Assembly (NCBI GenBank): GCA_045642485.1
Contig: JAZUIV010000004.1
Coordinates: 1 to 38,632, forward strand
From: Cacconaster sp045642485
GTDB taxonomy: Bacteria; Bacteroidota; Bacteroidia; Bacteroidales; UBA932
Direction: 5' to 3'
Length of the DNA: 38,632 bases
Shown: piece by piece, positions 26,950 to 34,437 of the stretch
Numbering within the stretch: position 1 is the first letter of the stretch
How the letters are laid out: every line of letters begins with the position of its first letter
Translations under genes and position numbers: made by a program
The notes under the pieces: model-generated
Databases searched by the model: none
Seen by the model: the letters and a program-made list of their open reading frames with translations, nothing else
Told to the model about the DNA's origin: nothing

Positions 26950-28482
26950 TTATTTAATCGTATCAGGCACATCACACACAACTCGAAATCCGATTCCCTT
27001 TATGTCCGAATACCACCAGATGCTCTTCGGCTTCTGGGGGTCGGTCTTCAGCCAGGCATCGTGATTGGTAGCGGCTCTGGAAGCACTGCGGACCTCTGCC
27101 GCATCACTGTTATAGAGACCTCCCCTGACCACGTGTTCCGTCCCGCTTTCGGGTCCTTTGGGATTGACGGCGCCGTCCTTCAGAGAGGCATATGCATCCT
27201 CGGCATACCAGTCCGAGCAATATTCCATCACATTGCCGAGCATATTCTTGAGTCCGAGAGGATTCGAAGCCACCCTGTCCGGAGTCTGGGTACGGTTCCG
27301 GCTGTTGAGGGCATAGATTACGTATCGGTTTATCATCGTCGTGTCGGGTTTGAATATTCCCTTCAGGAACCCTCTGGAAGAGAACTTCCTAGGATTGCCT
27401 TCAAAGAAATAGGGCGTAGAGGAACCTCCTCGGGCGGCATATTCCCACTCCGCTTCAGTCGGGAGTCTGTAATGCTTGCCGGTCTTGAGACTGAGCCACT
27501 GACAGAATGTCTGAGCCGCATAGTGCGTCATCGTCAGAGCCGGGCGGCTGTTCATCCCCCATCCCTGGTCAGGATTACCGAAAGGAGGTGTAGGCCCGCT
27601 CACCGCATCTATGCCGGGAGTGGAATTGTGCCGGTATATCTTCTCGGGAGGGGTGCGCCCTTCGGACATCGTCTCATTGTAGAAGGCCCAATACTGGTCC
27701 CAGGTCACTTCAATCTCACCCATAAAAAAGTCCGACACCGTCACCTGACGCTGCGGACCTTCATTTTCATTTCGCAAAGGTTCGTTATCCGGGCTGCCCA
27801 TCGTGAAACTTCCGCCAGGAACGGCTATCATTTTCAGACTCACGGTCGTGCCGGGGATATGTTCCTCGAAGGATTCGAATGAGGTCACATCCGTGGCTTT
27901 CTCATATCTGGGCTTCAACTCGTTTGTAAGATCGTGGACAAGGCCGCTCAGCCGCTGATGGGTATAGCCGGGGTTATAGTGACCCACATCCAGATGGCAA
28001 TTGATGCACTGGAGTTCAAGGGCTTCCGCGTGTTCGTCATAGTAGAGGTGAGCCGAGATACCGTCATCGCTGATGCCCTCGGGATAGAGGTTGTGATGGC
28101 ATTTGAGGCAGGATTCGTTATAGACGATGCCTGAGGCGTATTCCAACTCCTTCCTGGACGCCCAGTCAATCTTTTCGGTATCCTTGAACATATAGGACAT
28201 CAGGTCTTTCATACCCGTGCCTGCCTTTGCGGCCATATGATGGAAGTAATTGTCCTTGGGAGGGAGGTGACACTCCGCACAGTCGGCCATCGTACCGGAA
28301 GAGTTGAGAAAATGGGAACTCTGTTTCCAGCTTTTGTCTGCGTCCGGGTGGACGTGGCAGGATACGCAGTAGTCGTTGGTGGATGTCTTGCCGGCGGTGT
28401 AGTCAATACCGAGCATCAGAGCGATGCCCGCGCAACCGCAACATAAGGCTATGATAAGTTTCTGTTTTGTCACGCTCTTCAT
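26950..28482 (-). CDS. Fusion of a NapC/NirT-type tetraheme cytochrome c with a SUMF1 (formylglycine-generating-enzyme-like) domain
   Basis: 510 residues. One N-terminal membrane helix (about 8-26) is followed by four c-heme sites, CVSCH (39-43), CAECH (68-72), CLKCH (125-129) and CINCH (159-163), the layout of NapC/NirT/NrfH quinol dehydrogenases. From about residue 215 a SUMF1/EgtB/PvdO domain begins (MIAVPGGSFTMGSPDNEP, MGEIEVTWDQYWAFY, YRLPTEAEWEYAARGG, NMLGNVMEYCSDWY, GIGFRVVCD). The paired cysteines of true formylglycine-generating enzymes are not visible in the usual VRSASR region, so a binding or different catalytic role is likely. First gene of a cassette with an exported oxidoreductase and isomerase. 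Confidence 0.85.
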   Translation of the reverse strand: MKSVTKQKLIIALCCGCAGIALMLGIDYTAGKTSTNDYCVSCHVHPDADKSWKQSSHFLNSSGTMADCAECHLPPKDNYFHHMAAKAGTGMKDLMSYMFKDTEKIDWASRKELEYASGIVYNESCLKCHHNLYPEGISDDGISAHLYYDEHAEALELQCINCHLDVGHYNPGYTHQRLSGLVHDLTNELKPRYEKATDVTSFESFEEHIPGTTVSLKMIAVPGGSFTMGSPDNEPLRNENEGPQRQVTVSDFFMGEIEVTWDQYWAFYNETMSEGRTPPEKIYRHNSTPGIDAVSGPTPPFGNPDQGWGMNSRPALTMTHYAAQTFCQWLSLKTGKHYRLPTEAEWEYAARGGSSTPYFFEGNPRKFSSRGFLKGIFKPDTTMINRYVIYALNSRNRTQTPDRVASNPLGLKNMLGNVMEYCSDWYAEDAYASLKDGAVNPKGPESGTEHVVRGGLYNSDAAEVRSASRAATNHDAWLKTDPQKPKSIWWYSDIKGIGFRVVCDVPDTIK

Positions 28483-28489
28483 ATCCCTA

Positions 28490-28519
28490 CAAATTTAGGA
28501 AAATTTCTTTTCTGACAAA
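28490..28519 (-). promoter_or_regulatory. Promoter of the cytochrome-SUMF1/oxidoreductase/isomerase operon
   Basis: On the minus strand a TTTG box (28519-28516) and TAAATTTG (28497-28490) are separated by 18 bases. The -7 box ends only 7 bases before the ATG at 28482, so transcription would begin at or next to the start codon, giving a leaderless or nearly leaderless message. Confidence 0.5.
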
Positions 28520-28550
28520 AAGAATTCTTCCTAAACTTTATATGAACCGA

Positions 28551-30602
28551 TTATTGCTCGAGCTTCAGGTCGCCGTTGACGTAGGTGGCGGTGACGGCGG
28601 AGTCCTTCGATATTGTTCCGTCAAGAAGGCCGCGCGCAAGGACATCCACCAGTTCCCTCTGGAGGACACGCTTCACGGGACGGGCGCCATACGCCGGGTC
28701 ATAGCCTTTGTCACTGAGAAAGTCGATGAACTCTTCGCTGAACCCGAGGGTGATCCCCATCGTCGCCATCTTCTCCTTCAACTGTTCCGTCTGCAGAATC
28801 AGAATCTTGCGTATATCCACAGGAGTCAGTTCGTGGAATGTGATTATCTCATCGATACGGTTGAGAAACTCCGGGCGGAAATGGTCCTTCACAAGGTCCG
28901 GCCTCAAGTTGGATGTCATTATCAGAATCGTGTTCTTGAAATCGACCGTCCGCCCCTTGTTGTCGGTCAGACGACCGTCATCAAGCACCTGCAGCAGAGT
29001 GTTGAACACGTCCGGATGAGCTTTTTCAATCTCATCCAGCAATATCACCGAGTAGGGCTTGCGGCGCACAGCCTCTGTCAGCTGACCTCCCTCGTCGTAA
29101 CCGACATATCCCGGAGGCGCTCCGACAAGACGGCTGACAGTATGCCGTTCCTGATACTCGCTCATATCGATGCGGGTGATCATATTCTCGTCATTGAAGA
29201 GATACTCGGCGAGAGTCTTCGCAAGCTCCGTCTTTCCGACGCCTGTTGTCCCAAGGAACATAAAGCTTCCTATGGGCCTCTTCTCGTTCTGCAGCCCTGC
29301 GCGGGAACGGCGGACCGCATTGGAGACAGCGGAAATCGCTTCGTCCTGCCCGATGACCCTGCGGTGCAGGACATCTTCGATATGAAGGAGTTTCTCCCGC
29401 TCACTCTCAAGCATCCTGTTCACCGGGATGCCCGTCCATCTGGCAACCACCTCCGCAATGTCCTCATCGGTTACCGCTTCGTTCATTATGGGATCAGGGT
29501 TCTTCGCCTTTTCAGCTTCAAGCCGTTCAATCTCTGCCTTGGCCTGGGCGATACGTCCATACCGCAACTCTGCAACCCGGCCGTAATCCCCTCTTCTCTC
29601 AGCCTCGTCGGCCTCGTGCTTATACCCTTCTATGGCCTGGCGGTTCTCCTGGATAGCCTTGAGCAACCCCTTCTCATAGTCCCACTGCTTTCCCAATTCA
29701 GCCCTGCGGGTCGATGCCTGAGCAATCTCGGTCTCTATGTTGGACAGTTTGGGGCTCTCCCCTTCCCTCTTGATTGCCTCCTTTTCAATCTCCAGCTGCT
29801 TGATTTTCCTGTCCAGTTCGTCGATGCACTCAGGGACGGAATTCATCTCCAGACGCAGTTTGGAAGCGGCTTCATCAATAAGGTCTATGGCCTTGTCCGG
29901 CAGGAAGCGGTTCGTGATATAGCGGTGCGAGAGTTCGACTGCGGCTATGATGGCATCGTCCTCGATGCGGACCTTGTGGTGGTTCTCGTATTTCTCCTTC
30001 AGTCCCCTTAGGATGGAGATTGACTGGGCCGTACCGGGTTCATCCACCATCACTGTCTGGAAACGGCGTTCCAGAGCCTTGTCCGTCTCGAAATATTTCT
30101 GATATTCGTCGAGAGTGGTGGAGCCGATGGCCCTGAGTTCCCCGCGTGCGAGGGCTGGTTTGAGGATATTCGCGGCATCCATTGCCCCCGATGACCTTCC
30201 TGCTCCGACCAGAGTGTGGATTTCATCAATGAAGAGGATAATCTCGCCTTCACTTTCAGTAACGGCTTTCACCACTCCCTTGAGGCGTTCCTCAAATTCG
30301 CCCTGATATTTTGCTCCGGCGATAAGCGCCCCCATATCGAGGGAATAGACCTCCTTGCGTTTCAGATTTTCCGGCACGTCACCGTTGATGATTCGCTGGG
30401 CGATGCCCTCCGAGATGGCCGTCTTGCCGACTCCGGGTTCTCCCACCAGTATGGGGTTGTTCTTGGTACGGCGGCTCAGTATCTGAAGGACACGTCTGAT
30501 TTCCTCGTCACGTCCGATAACGGGGTCCAACTTCCCGCTTCGTGCTCTCTCATTCAGATTCACGGCATATCTGCCGAGCAGTTCAAGATTTTCCTTGTTC
30601 AT
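28551..30602 (-). CDS. clpB: ClpB-type AAA+ disaggregase lacking the N-terminal domain
   Basis: 683 residues against roughly 860 for normal ClpB. It begins at the first AAA+ module (LDPVIGRDEEIRRVLQIL, Walker A GEPGVGKTA), keeps the ClpB-specific M-domain coiled coil (AERRGDYGRVAELRYG) and the second AAA+ module (Walker A GTTGVGKTE, RIDMSEYQERHTVSRLVGA). The about 140-residue N-domain is absent. Between MTSNL and FRPEFLNRIDE about 20 residues present in E. coli ClpB are also missing. I choose ATG 30602 because GGAGGAAAGG lies just upstream; an in-frame TTG at 30617 overlaps that site. It should thread aggregated proteins with DnaK, but with altered substrate recognition. Confidence 0.9.
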   Translation of the reverse strand: MNKENLELLGRYAVNLNERARSGKLDPVIGRDEEIRRVLQILSRRTKNNPILVGEPGVGKTAISEGIAQRIINGDVPENLKRKEVYSLDMGALIAGAKYQGEFEERLKGVVKAVTESEGEIILFIDEIHTLVGAGRSSGAMDAANILKPALARGELRAIGSTTLDEYQKYFETDKALERRFQTVMVDEPGTAQSISILRGLKEKYENHHKVRIEDDAIIAAVELSHRYITNRFLPDKAIDLIDEAASKLRLEMNSVPECIDELDRKIKQLEIEKEAIKREGESPKLSNIETEIAQASTRRAELGKQWDYEKGLLKAIQENRQAIEGYKHEADEAERRGDYGRVAELRYGRIAQAKAEIERLEAEKAKNPDPIMNEAVTDEDIAEVVARWTGIPVNRMLESEREKLLHIEDVLHRRVIGQDEAISAVSNAVRRSRAGLQNEKRPIGSFMFLGTTGVGKTELAKTLAEYLFNDENMITRIDMSEYQERHTVSRLVGAPPGYVGYDEGGQLTEAVRRKPYSVILLDEIEKAHPDVFNTLLQVLDDGRLTDNKGRTVDFKNTILIMTSNLRPDLVKDHFRPEFLNRIDEIITFHELTPVDIRKILILQTEQLKEKMATMGITLGFSEEFIDFLSDKGYDPAYGARPVKRVLQRELVDVLARGLLDGTISKDSAVTATYVNGDLKLEQ

Positions 30603-30606
30603 AGTC

Positions 30607-30616
30607 CTTTCCTCCA
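30607..30616 (-). promoter_or_regulatory. Strong Shine-Dalgarno site of clpB
   Basis: On the minus strand GGAGGAAAGG precedes ATG 30602 by a few bases. Such a strong site is uncommon among the genes of this window and decides the start. The rest of the 98-base gap up to the kinase gene shows no convincing TAnnTTTG box. Confidence 0.55.
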
Positions 30617-30700
30617 ATTACATAACATTGCGGGAAAGGGCAACATTCAAACCAACCGCAAAACGGCTGACATTTTGTCACGCGATGTCACTCCGGGATT

Positions 30701-31564
30701 CTACCACTTCACGGACCTTACCAACTCCGCGTAGTTGGGAGGAAGGAACCCGTTGAGATTGTATTCGATGAGGAAACACTTGAGAGCCTGATACGGGGTT
30801 ATCAGAGCGTCGGCTTCCTCTACGGAAAGGCTCCCTCCGAAATATTCATCCACGAACGATGCCCAGACCTTTGCGGCCAGGGAGGCATCAATATGCATCT
30901 CCTTCCGGCGGAATTCATCATCGGAGGTGACACAGATGCATCGCATCATGCCCAGATCGAGCAGCGGGCAACCGCGGGCGAAATAGCCCAGGTCAATGAA
31001 ATACAGGCTGTGCGGCTGTGAAAGCGGGGCTCCGAAAGGCAAGGTGCTGATTACATTACCGATGTGCAGGTCACCGTGCAGTGCGGTCCTTGCATCCGGA
31101 ATATCCTGCAGGAAAGCCGACGCCTTCGCCTTCTGCCGTGCATCCAGATATACGTCGGCATCCAGAAGAGCCTGGAACTGGGGTTTTGCATCCGGGAACA
31201 CACCGTCCGGGCACTCCGTTGAATGGAGTTTGAGACAGCAGCGGGCGAATTCTCGGGCAAGTTCATCATAGCGTTCCGGCTCATCGGCCAGCATCCTGGA
31301 GAAACTGCGCTTGCCGACAATGCGGCGGAAACGGATTCCGATGCGCTGTCCGTCCGTTACAAGTTCGCCGGGCTCCGGAGAGGGCACGCCCAGTTCATAT
31401 ACCTTGCGAGCCACATCCAACTCGCTGAAAATCGTATCCGTAGGATAATCCGAATTGTAAAGTTTCAGCATAACCGAATTGTCGGCGATGCAGTCATAAC
31501 TCTCTCCGTTCGCACCTGCGCCGGATCTTCTGTAATCTTCCAGATTGATGCTGATTATTTCCAT
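30701..31564 (-). CDS. APH-fold kinase (putative aminoglycoside phosphotransferase family)
   Basis: 287 residues of the aminoglycoside phosphotransferase/choline kinase fold. A truncated glycine loop region (RRSGAGANGESYDCI) and the lysine strand VMLKLYN are followed by the catalytic loop TALHGDLHIGN and the metal-binding YFIDLGYFARG. It resembles the uncharacterised TIGR02172-type proteins rather than any known resistance enzyme, so an antibiotic substrate should not be assumed. The start at ATG 31564 is 2 bases after the pyrC stop, which points to co-transcription. An upstream in-frame ATG at 31621 lies inside pyrC and adds non-conserved residues. Confidence 0.8.
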   Translation of the reverse strand: MEIISINLEDYRRSGAGANGESYDCIADNSVMLKLYNSDYPTDTIFSELDVARKVYELGVPSPEPGELVTDGQRIGIRFRRIVGKRSFSRMLADEPERYDELAREFARCCLKLHSTECPDGVFPDAKPQFQALLDADVYLDARQKAKASAFLQDIPDARTALHGDLHIGNVISTLPFGAPLSQPHSLYFIDLGYFARGCPLLDLGMMRCICVTSDDEFRRKEMHIDASLAAKVWASFVDEYFGGSLSVEEADALITPYQALKCFLIEYNLNGFLPPNYAELVRSVKW

Positions 31565-31566
31565 AA

Positions 31567-32616
31567 TTATATTTCCCTGCCTCTGAAAATGGTCCTGATA
31601 TGTCTTCCATAGACTTCCCATCCGTCGAAGGGAGTGCTGCGGCCCATCGATTTGAAAGATGAGCTGTCTATCCTATACGGGGTGCCCACCTCGAAGATGG
31701 CCTTGTCCTCAAGTCCCGCCCCCAGGCGGAACCTGCGGCGGGGGTTCGTGCTCATAAGGTCAATCAGCCGCGAAAGAGTGATGACCCCTTTTCTGACCAG
31801 GTACGTATAGAGAAGCGGGAAGGCCGTTTCCAGCCCGACAATGCCCATAACGCTTTCCCTGAAGCCGCGGGACTTCTCCTGAGCGCTGTGAGGCGCGTGG
31901 TCCGTCGCTATCATATCGACGGTCCCGTCACAGAGGCCCTCAATCAGGGCGGCCCTGTCATCCGCACTGCGGAGGGGAGGATTCATCCGGAAGCGGCCGT
32001 CGTCCGTCACATCATCCTCACAGAGAAGCAGATAGTGCGGGGCCGTCTCACAGGTCACGTCCACTCCCCTTTTCTTTGCCTGGCGTATAAGTTCGACACT
32101 CTTCCGGCAAGAGATATGGCACACGTGATATGCACATCCGGTCTCTTCCGCCAGGGCGATGTCCCTCTCAATCATCTGCCATTCGCTCTGCGCGCTCTGG
32201 CCGAACCTTTTATCCTCGCAATGGGCCGCGAGAATCACCTTTTCCGCGGCGGCCGCTTTCATCGCCTCCCGCATAAGGCCGTCATCGTCCACTCCGCTGC
32301 CATCGTCGGAAAAAGCCACCACGGAAGCCTTCAATGCCTTGAAATCCACCAACTCAGTGCCTTTCCTCCCAAGAGTGATGGTGCCATAGGGGCGGACGTC
32401 GATCATAGCATCCCGCCTGATTATGGAAAGTTCCTCCTCAAGAGTCTCAGGGCTGTCCGGAGCGGGGTTCAGATTGGGCATCGGGCAGACGCAGGTATAT
32501 CCTCCGGCCACTGCCGCACGGCACCCTGTCAGAATCGTTTCCTTGTATGAGAATCCCGGCTCGCGGAAATGAACGTGTACGTCCGCAAATGCGGGACAGA
32601 CGATGATATCTTCCAT
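31567..32616 (-). CDS. pyrC: Dihydroorotase
   Basis: 349-residue amidohydrolase that cyclises carbamoyl aspartate to dihydroorotate in pyrimidine synthesis. Metal-binding motifs are the N-terminal FADVHVHFREPG, AHCEDKRFG, HVCHISCRKSVELI, VTCETAPHYLLL and the catalytic-Asp segment DMIATDHAPHSAQEK. The enzyme starts directly with the barrel (MEDIIVCPAF), shorter at the N-terminus than many class I enzymes. ATG 32616 is chosen because the frame open to 32733 encodes no conserved residues. Followed at 2 bases by the APH-fold kinase. Confidence 0.93.
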   Translation of the reverse strand: MEDIIVCPAFADVHVHFREPGFSYKETILTGCRAAVAGGYTCVCPMPNLNPAPDSPETLEEELSIIRRDAMIDVRPYGTITLGRKGTELVDFKALKASVVAFSDDGSGVDDDGLMREAMKAAAAEKVILAAHCEDKRFGQSAQSEWQMIERDIALAEETGCAYHVCHISCRKSVELIRQAKKRGVDVTCETAPHYLLLCEDDVTDDGRFRMNPPLRSADDRAALIEGLCDGTVDMIATDHAPHSAQEKSRGFRESVMGIVGLETAFPLLYTYLVRKGVITLSRLIDLMSTNPRRRFRLGAGLEDKAIFEVGTPYRIDSSSFKSMGRSTPFDGWEVYGRHIRTIFRGREI

Positions 32617-32637
32617 AACAGTCGAATATTTTCTCCA

Positions 32638-32645
32638 CAAACTTA
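32638..32645 (-). promoter_or_regulatory. -7 box of the pyrC promoter
   Basis: Reads TAAGTTTG on the minus strand, matching TAnnTTTG, 21 bases upstream of ATG 32616. The upstream -33 region is occupied by a pair of palindromes at 32655-32673. Confidence 0.45.
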
Positions 32646-32654
32646 CGCATATTT

Positions 32655-32673
32655 TTCCGGAAACCTTCCGGAA
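32655..32673. promoter_or_regulatory. Twin TTCCGGAA palindromes upstream of pyrC, possible operator
   Basis: TTCCGGAA occurs at 32655-32662 and again at 32666-32673, 11 bases apart centre to centre, about one helical turn. Each half is itself a palindrome and the pair could also fold as a hairpin with a three-base loop. They cover the spacer and -33 region of the minus-strand pyrC promoter and lie about 80 bases upstream of the plus-strand -7 box at 32751. Binding by a dimeric regulator is an inference. Confidence 0.3.
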
Positions 32674-32750
32674 GTTTTCCAATTGGATTTCTTTTTCACA
32701 ATATCGGGACATTTTTGGGCCAGGCGCCGTCACTGATTTGTAATTTTAAT

Positions 32751-32758
32751 TATATTTG
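32751..32758 (+). promoter_or_regulatory. -7 box of the M48/zinc-ribbon cassette
   Basis: TATATTTG, an exact TAnnTTTG match, 19 bases upstream of ATG 32778. A TTTG at 32737-32740 is too close to serve as the -33 box. Confidence 0.45.
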
Positions 32759-32777
32759 AAAGAAAAAAGAAATTCAT

Positions 32778-33653
32778 ATGTTGCCATCAGAATTCATACA
32801 TCCGGAAGATGCGGCCGCATTGAGGCAATTGGAAAGCATCCCGGGATTTCCTTCATTCGTCAAGAGTATCCTTGCGCTGGGATTGGAAAAATTACAATAC
32901 GGTATCAATATGGCCTCATCCGTAAGGCTGTCCGAAACGCAACTACCCGAAATATACCGGCATCTGCCCCCAATCTGTGAAAAATTGGGAATCGCCGAGC
33001 CGGAGTTCTATCTGACAATGGACCCGAGGCCCAACGCCTGGACTTTCGGAGACACGAGAATATTCATAACCGTGACGAGCGGACTGTTGGAAATGATGAA
33101 TAGCGATGAGCTGGACGCAGTCATTGCTCACGAATGCGGCCATATCCTCTGCCGTCACGTATTGTATCACTCAGTAGCCCGCTACATTCTGTCCGGGGCG
33201 GATTCCCTGGGACTGCTGGGCAAACTGACCATTCCGATTCAACTCGCATTCCTTTACTGGCAGCGCAAGAGCGAACTCTCCTGCGACCGCGCCGGCGCAA
33301 TAGTCACATCCCCCGAAACAGTCAGCCGTACGATGGCCAGATTCTCCGCCGGCCCCAGACACCTGACCGAGCGGCTGGATTTGAAAGAATGGGCCTCTCA
33401 GGCAGAAAAATACGATGAAATTTGGAACAGCACCAACTGGAACAAGGCTCTCCAGATTTATGCCATTGCAGGACAAGATCATCCGTTTGCCGCAGTAAGG
33501 GTCAGGGAAATCCTGAAATGGGAGAAGACTGATGAATACCGCCGCCTGAAGGAAGGTCTTCTGAATCCCCAATCGCAGAAGCGATGCCCGAAATGCCATC
33601 AACCGTTAAAACAGGATTGGGCCTTCTGCCAGCATTGTGGACACAAAATATAA
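32778..33653 (+). CDS. M48 family zinc metalloprotease with C-terminal zinc ribbon
   Basis: 291 residues. The M48 catalytic motif HECGH (118-122) is followed by the third zinc ligand Glu166 in KSELSCDRAG, the arrangement of HtpX/Ste24-like gluzincin peptidases. Upstream, PNAWTFGDTRIFITVTSGLL matches the family strand before the active site. There is a weakly hydrophobic stretch near 140-160 but no clear set of transmembrane helices. The last 22 residues form a treble-clef zinc ribbon with cysteines 270, 273, 284 and 287. First gene of a three-gene cassette; substrate unknown. Confidence 0.85.
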   Translation: MLPSEFIHPEDAAALRQLESIPGFPSFVKSILALGLEKLQYGINMASSVRLSETQLPEIYRHLPPICEKLGIAEPEFYLTMDPRPNAWTFGDTRIFITVTSGLLEMMNSDELDAVIAHECGHILCRHVLYHSVARYILSGADSLGLLGKLTIPIQLAFLYWQRKSELSCDRAGAIVTSPETVSRTMARFSAGPRHLTERLDLKEWASQAEKYDEIWNSTNWNKALQIYAIAGQDHPFAAVRVREILKWEKTDEYRRLKEGLLNPQSQKRCPKCHQPLKQDWAFCQHCGHKI

Positions 33654-33660
33654 CAAATAT

Positions 33661-33921
33661 ATGAATATCTTTTTCGACAAAAACGGCATCCTCAATCTGG
33701 ATGAAACCGTAATGGAAATGGCGTCTTTCAAAAAAATAATGGAAGACGGCATAATCACGGACAGCGAACTTGCACAACAGGCCGACCTGGTCGCCTCTCT
33801 TCTTCACAAGGTCGAAGACTCCTGCTCGGAGCAGCAGGCAATATTGGTCAAGGACCTTCTCGCAGAGATGAGTGTCCTTTTCGCGATTTATCACTATAAG
33901 GAATTTCAAACCATCAAGTAA
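33661..33921 (+). CDS. Small hypothetical helical protein
   Basis: 86-residue acidic protein that I do not recognise. It is predicted by eye to be mostly helical, with amphipathic segments ETVMEMASFKKIMEDGIITD and DLVASLLHKVEDSCSEQQAI. The spacing GIITDSELAQQADLVASLL loosely recalls short helical-bundle (TerB- or SHOCT-like) modules, but this is not firm. ATG 33661 is 7 bases after the metalloprotease stop and avoids an in-frame ATG at 33637 overlapping its zinc ribbon. Tightly packed between two zinc-ribbon genes, so it is probably translated and acts with them. Confidence 0.6.
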   Translation: MNIFFDKNGILNLDETVMEMASFKKIMEDGIITDSELAQQADLVASLLHKVEDSCSEQQAILVKDLLAEMSVLFAIYHYKEFQTIK

Positions 33922-33922
33922 T

Positions 33923-34420
33923 ATGGGAGCTTTCAATACACAGAAACTGCTATACGGGAATACGGCTTTGATTCCCGAAATTGCCTCAAGGCTCGAATCT
34001 TCTTTTGCGGCCGAAGGGTTTGAAGTCTGCAACCAGCCTCTTATCAATGGAGGTGCAGACATATCCATCTCCAAGGGCGGAGCCTTCAAGGCCGTCCTGG
34101 GTATGCGTTCGGCATTGAAAATATCCCTCAAGCCCCAGAATAACGGTATCGCTTTCGATGCAAGCGTAGGTATTTTCGGGCAGCAGGCTGTGCCGACACT
34201 GATAGCGTGGTTCTACGCCTGGCCCGTTCTGATTACTCAGATATGGGGTTTGGTCAGGCAATCAAAACTCGACGACAAGGCGCTTGCAATAGCTGAGGAA
34301 GTGATTTTCAGCAGCAAGAATGCATCCGACGGACCTGCCGCCAAGAGTTTCTGCATCGGATGCGGGCGCGAACTGCCGGAAGGGGCAATGTTCTGCCCTT
34401 ATTGCGGAAGGGAGAGATAA
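33923..34420 (+). CDS. Zinc-ribbon protein with a hydrophobic segment
   Basis: 165 residues, no recognised family. An N-terminal alpha/beta region (residues 1-90) is followed by a hydrophobic stretch AVPTLIAWFYAWPVLITQIW (about 93-112) that could be one membrane helix or a hairpin, then a charged helix and a C-terminal zinc ribbon with cysteines 144, 147, 158 and 161. That C-x2-C-x10-C-x2-C spacing is the same as in the metalloprotease two genes upstream, and both ribbons are 22-residue tails. ATG is 1 base after the preceding stop. Possibly a membrane-tethered partner or substrate adaptor of the protease (inference). Confidence 0.65.
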   Translation: MGAFNTQKLLYGNTALIPEIASRLESSFAAEGFEVCNQPLINGGADISISKGGAFKAVLGMRSALKISLKPQNNGIAFDASVGIFGQQAVPTLIAWFYAWPVLITQIWGLVRQSKLDDKALAIAEEVIFSSKNASDGPAAKSFCIGCGRELPEGAMFCPYCGRER

Positions 34421-34437
34421 ACCTGCCCGTCAAAGCC

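Noticed and set aside
28467..30011. A 514-codon plus-strand frame opposite clpB
   Set aside because: It is antisense to the highly conserved ClpB sequence, shows no recognisable domain and is explained by codon bias on the opposite strand.
30603..30700. Missing ClpB N-domain as a separate upstream gene or frameshift
   Set aside because: No frame in the 98-base gap encodes N-domain sequence and the next gene ends at 30701, so the domain is absent rather than split off.
30701..31564. Aminoglycoside resistance gene
   Set aside because: The fold matches APH-type kinases but the sequence resembles uncharacterised family members, and it sits in a pyrC operon with no mobile element, so resistance is unsupported.
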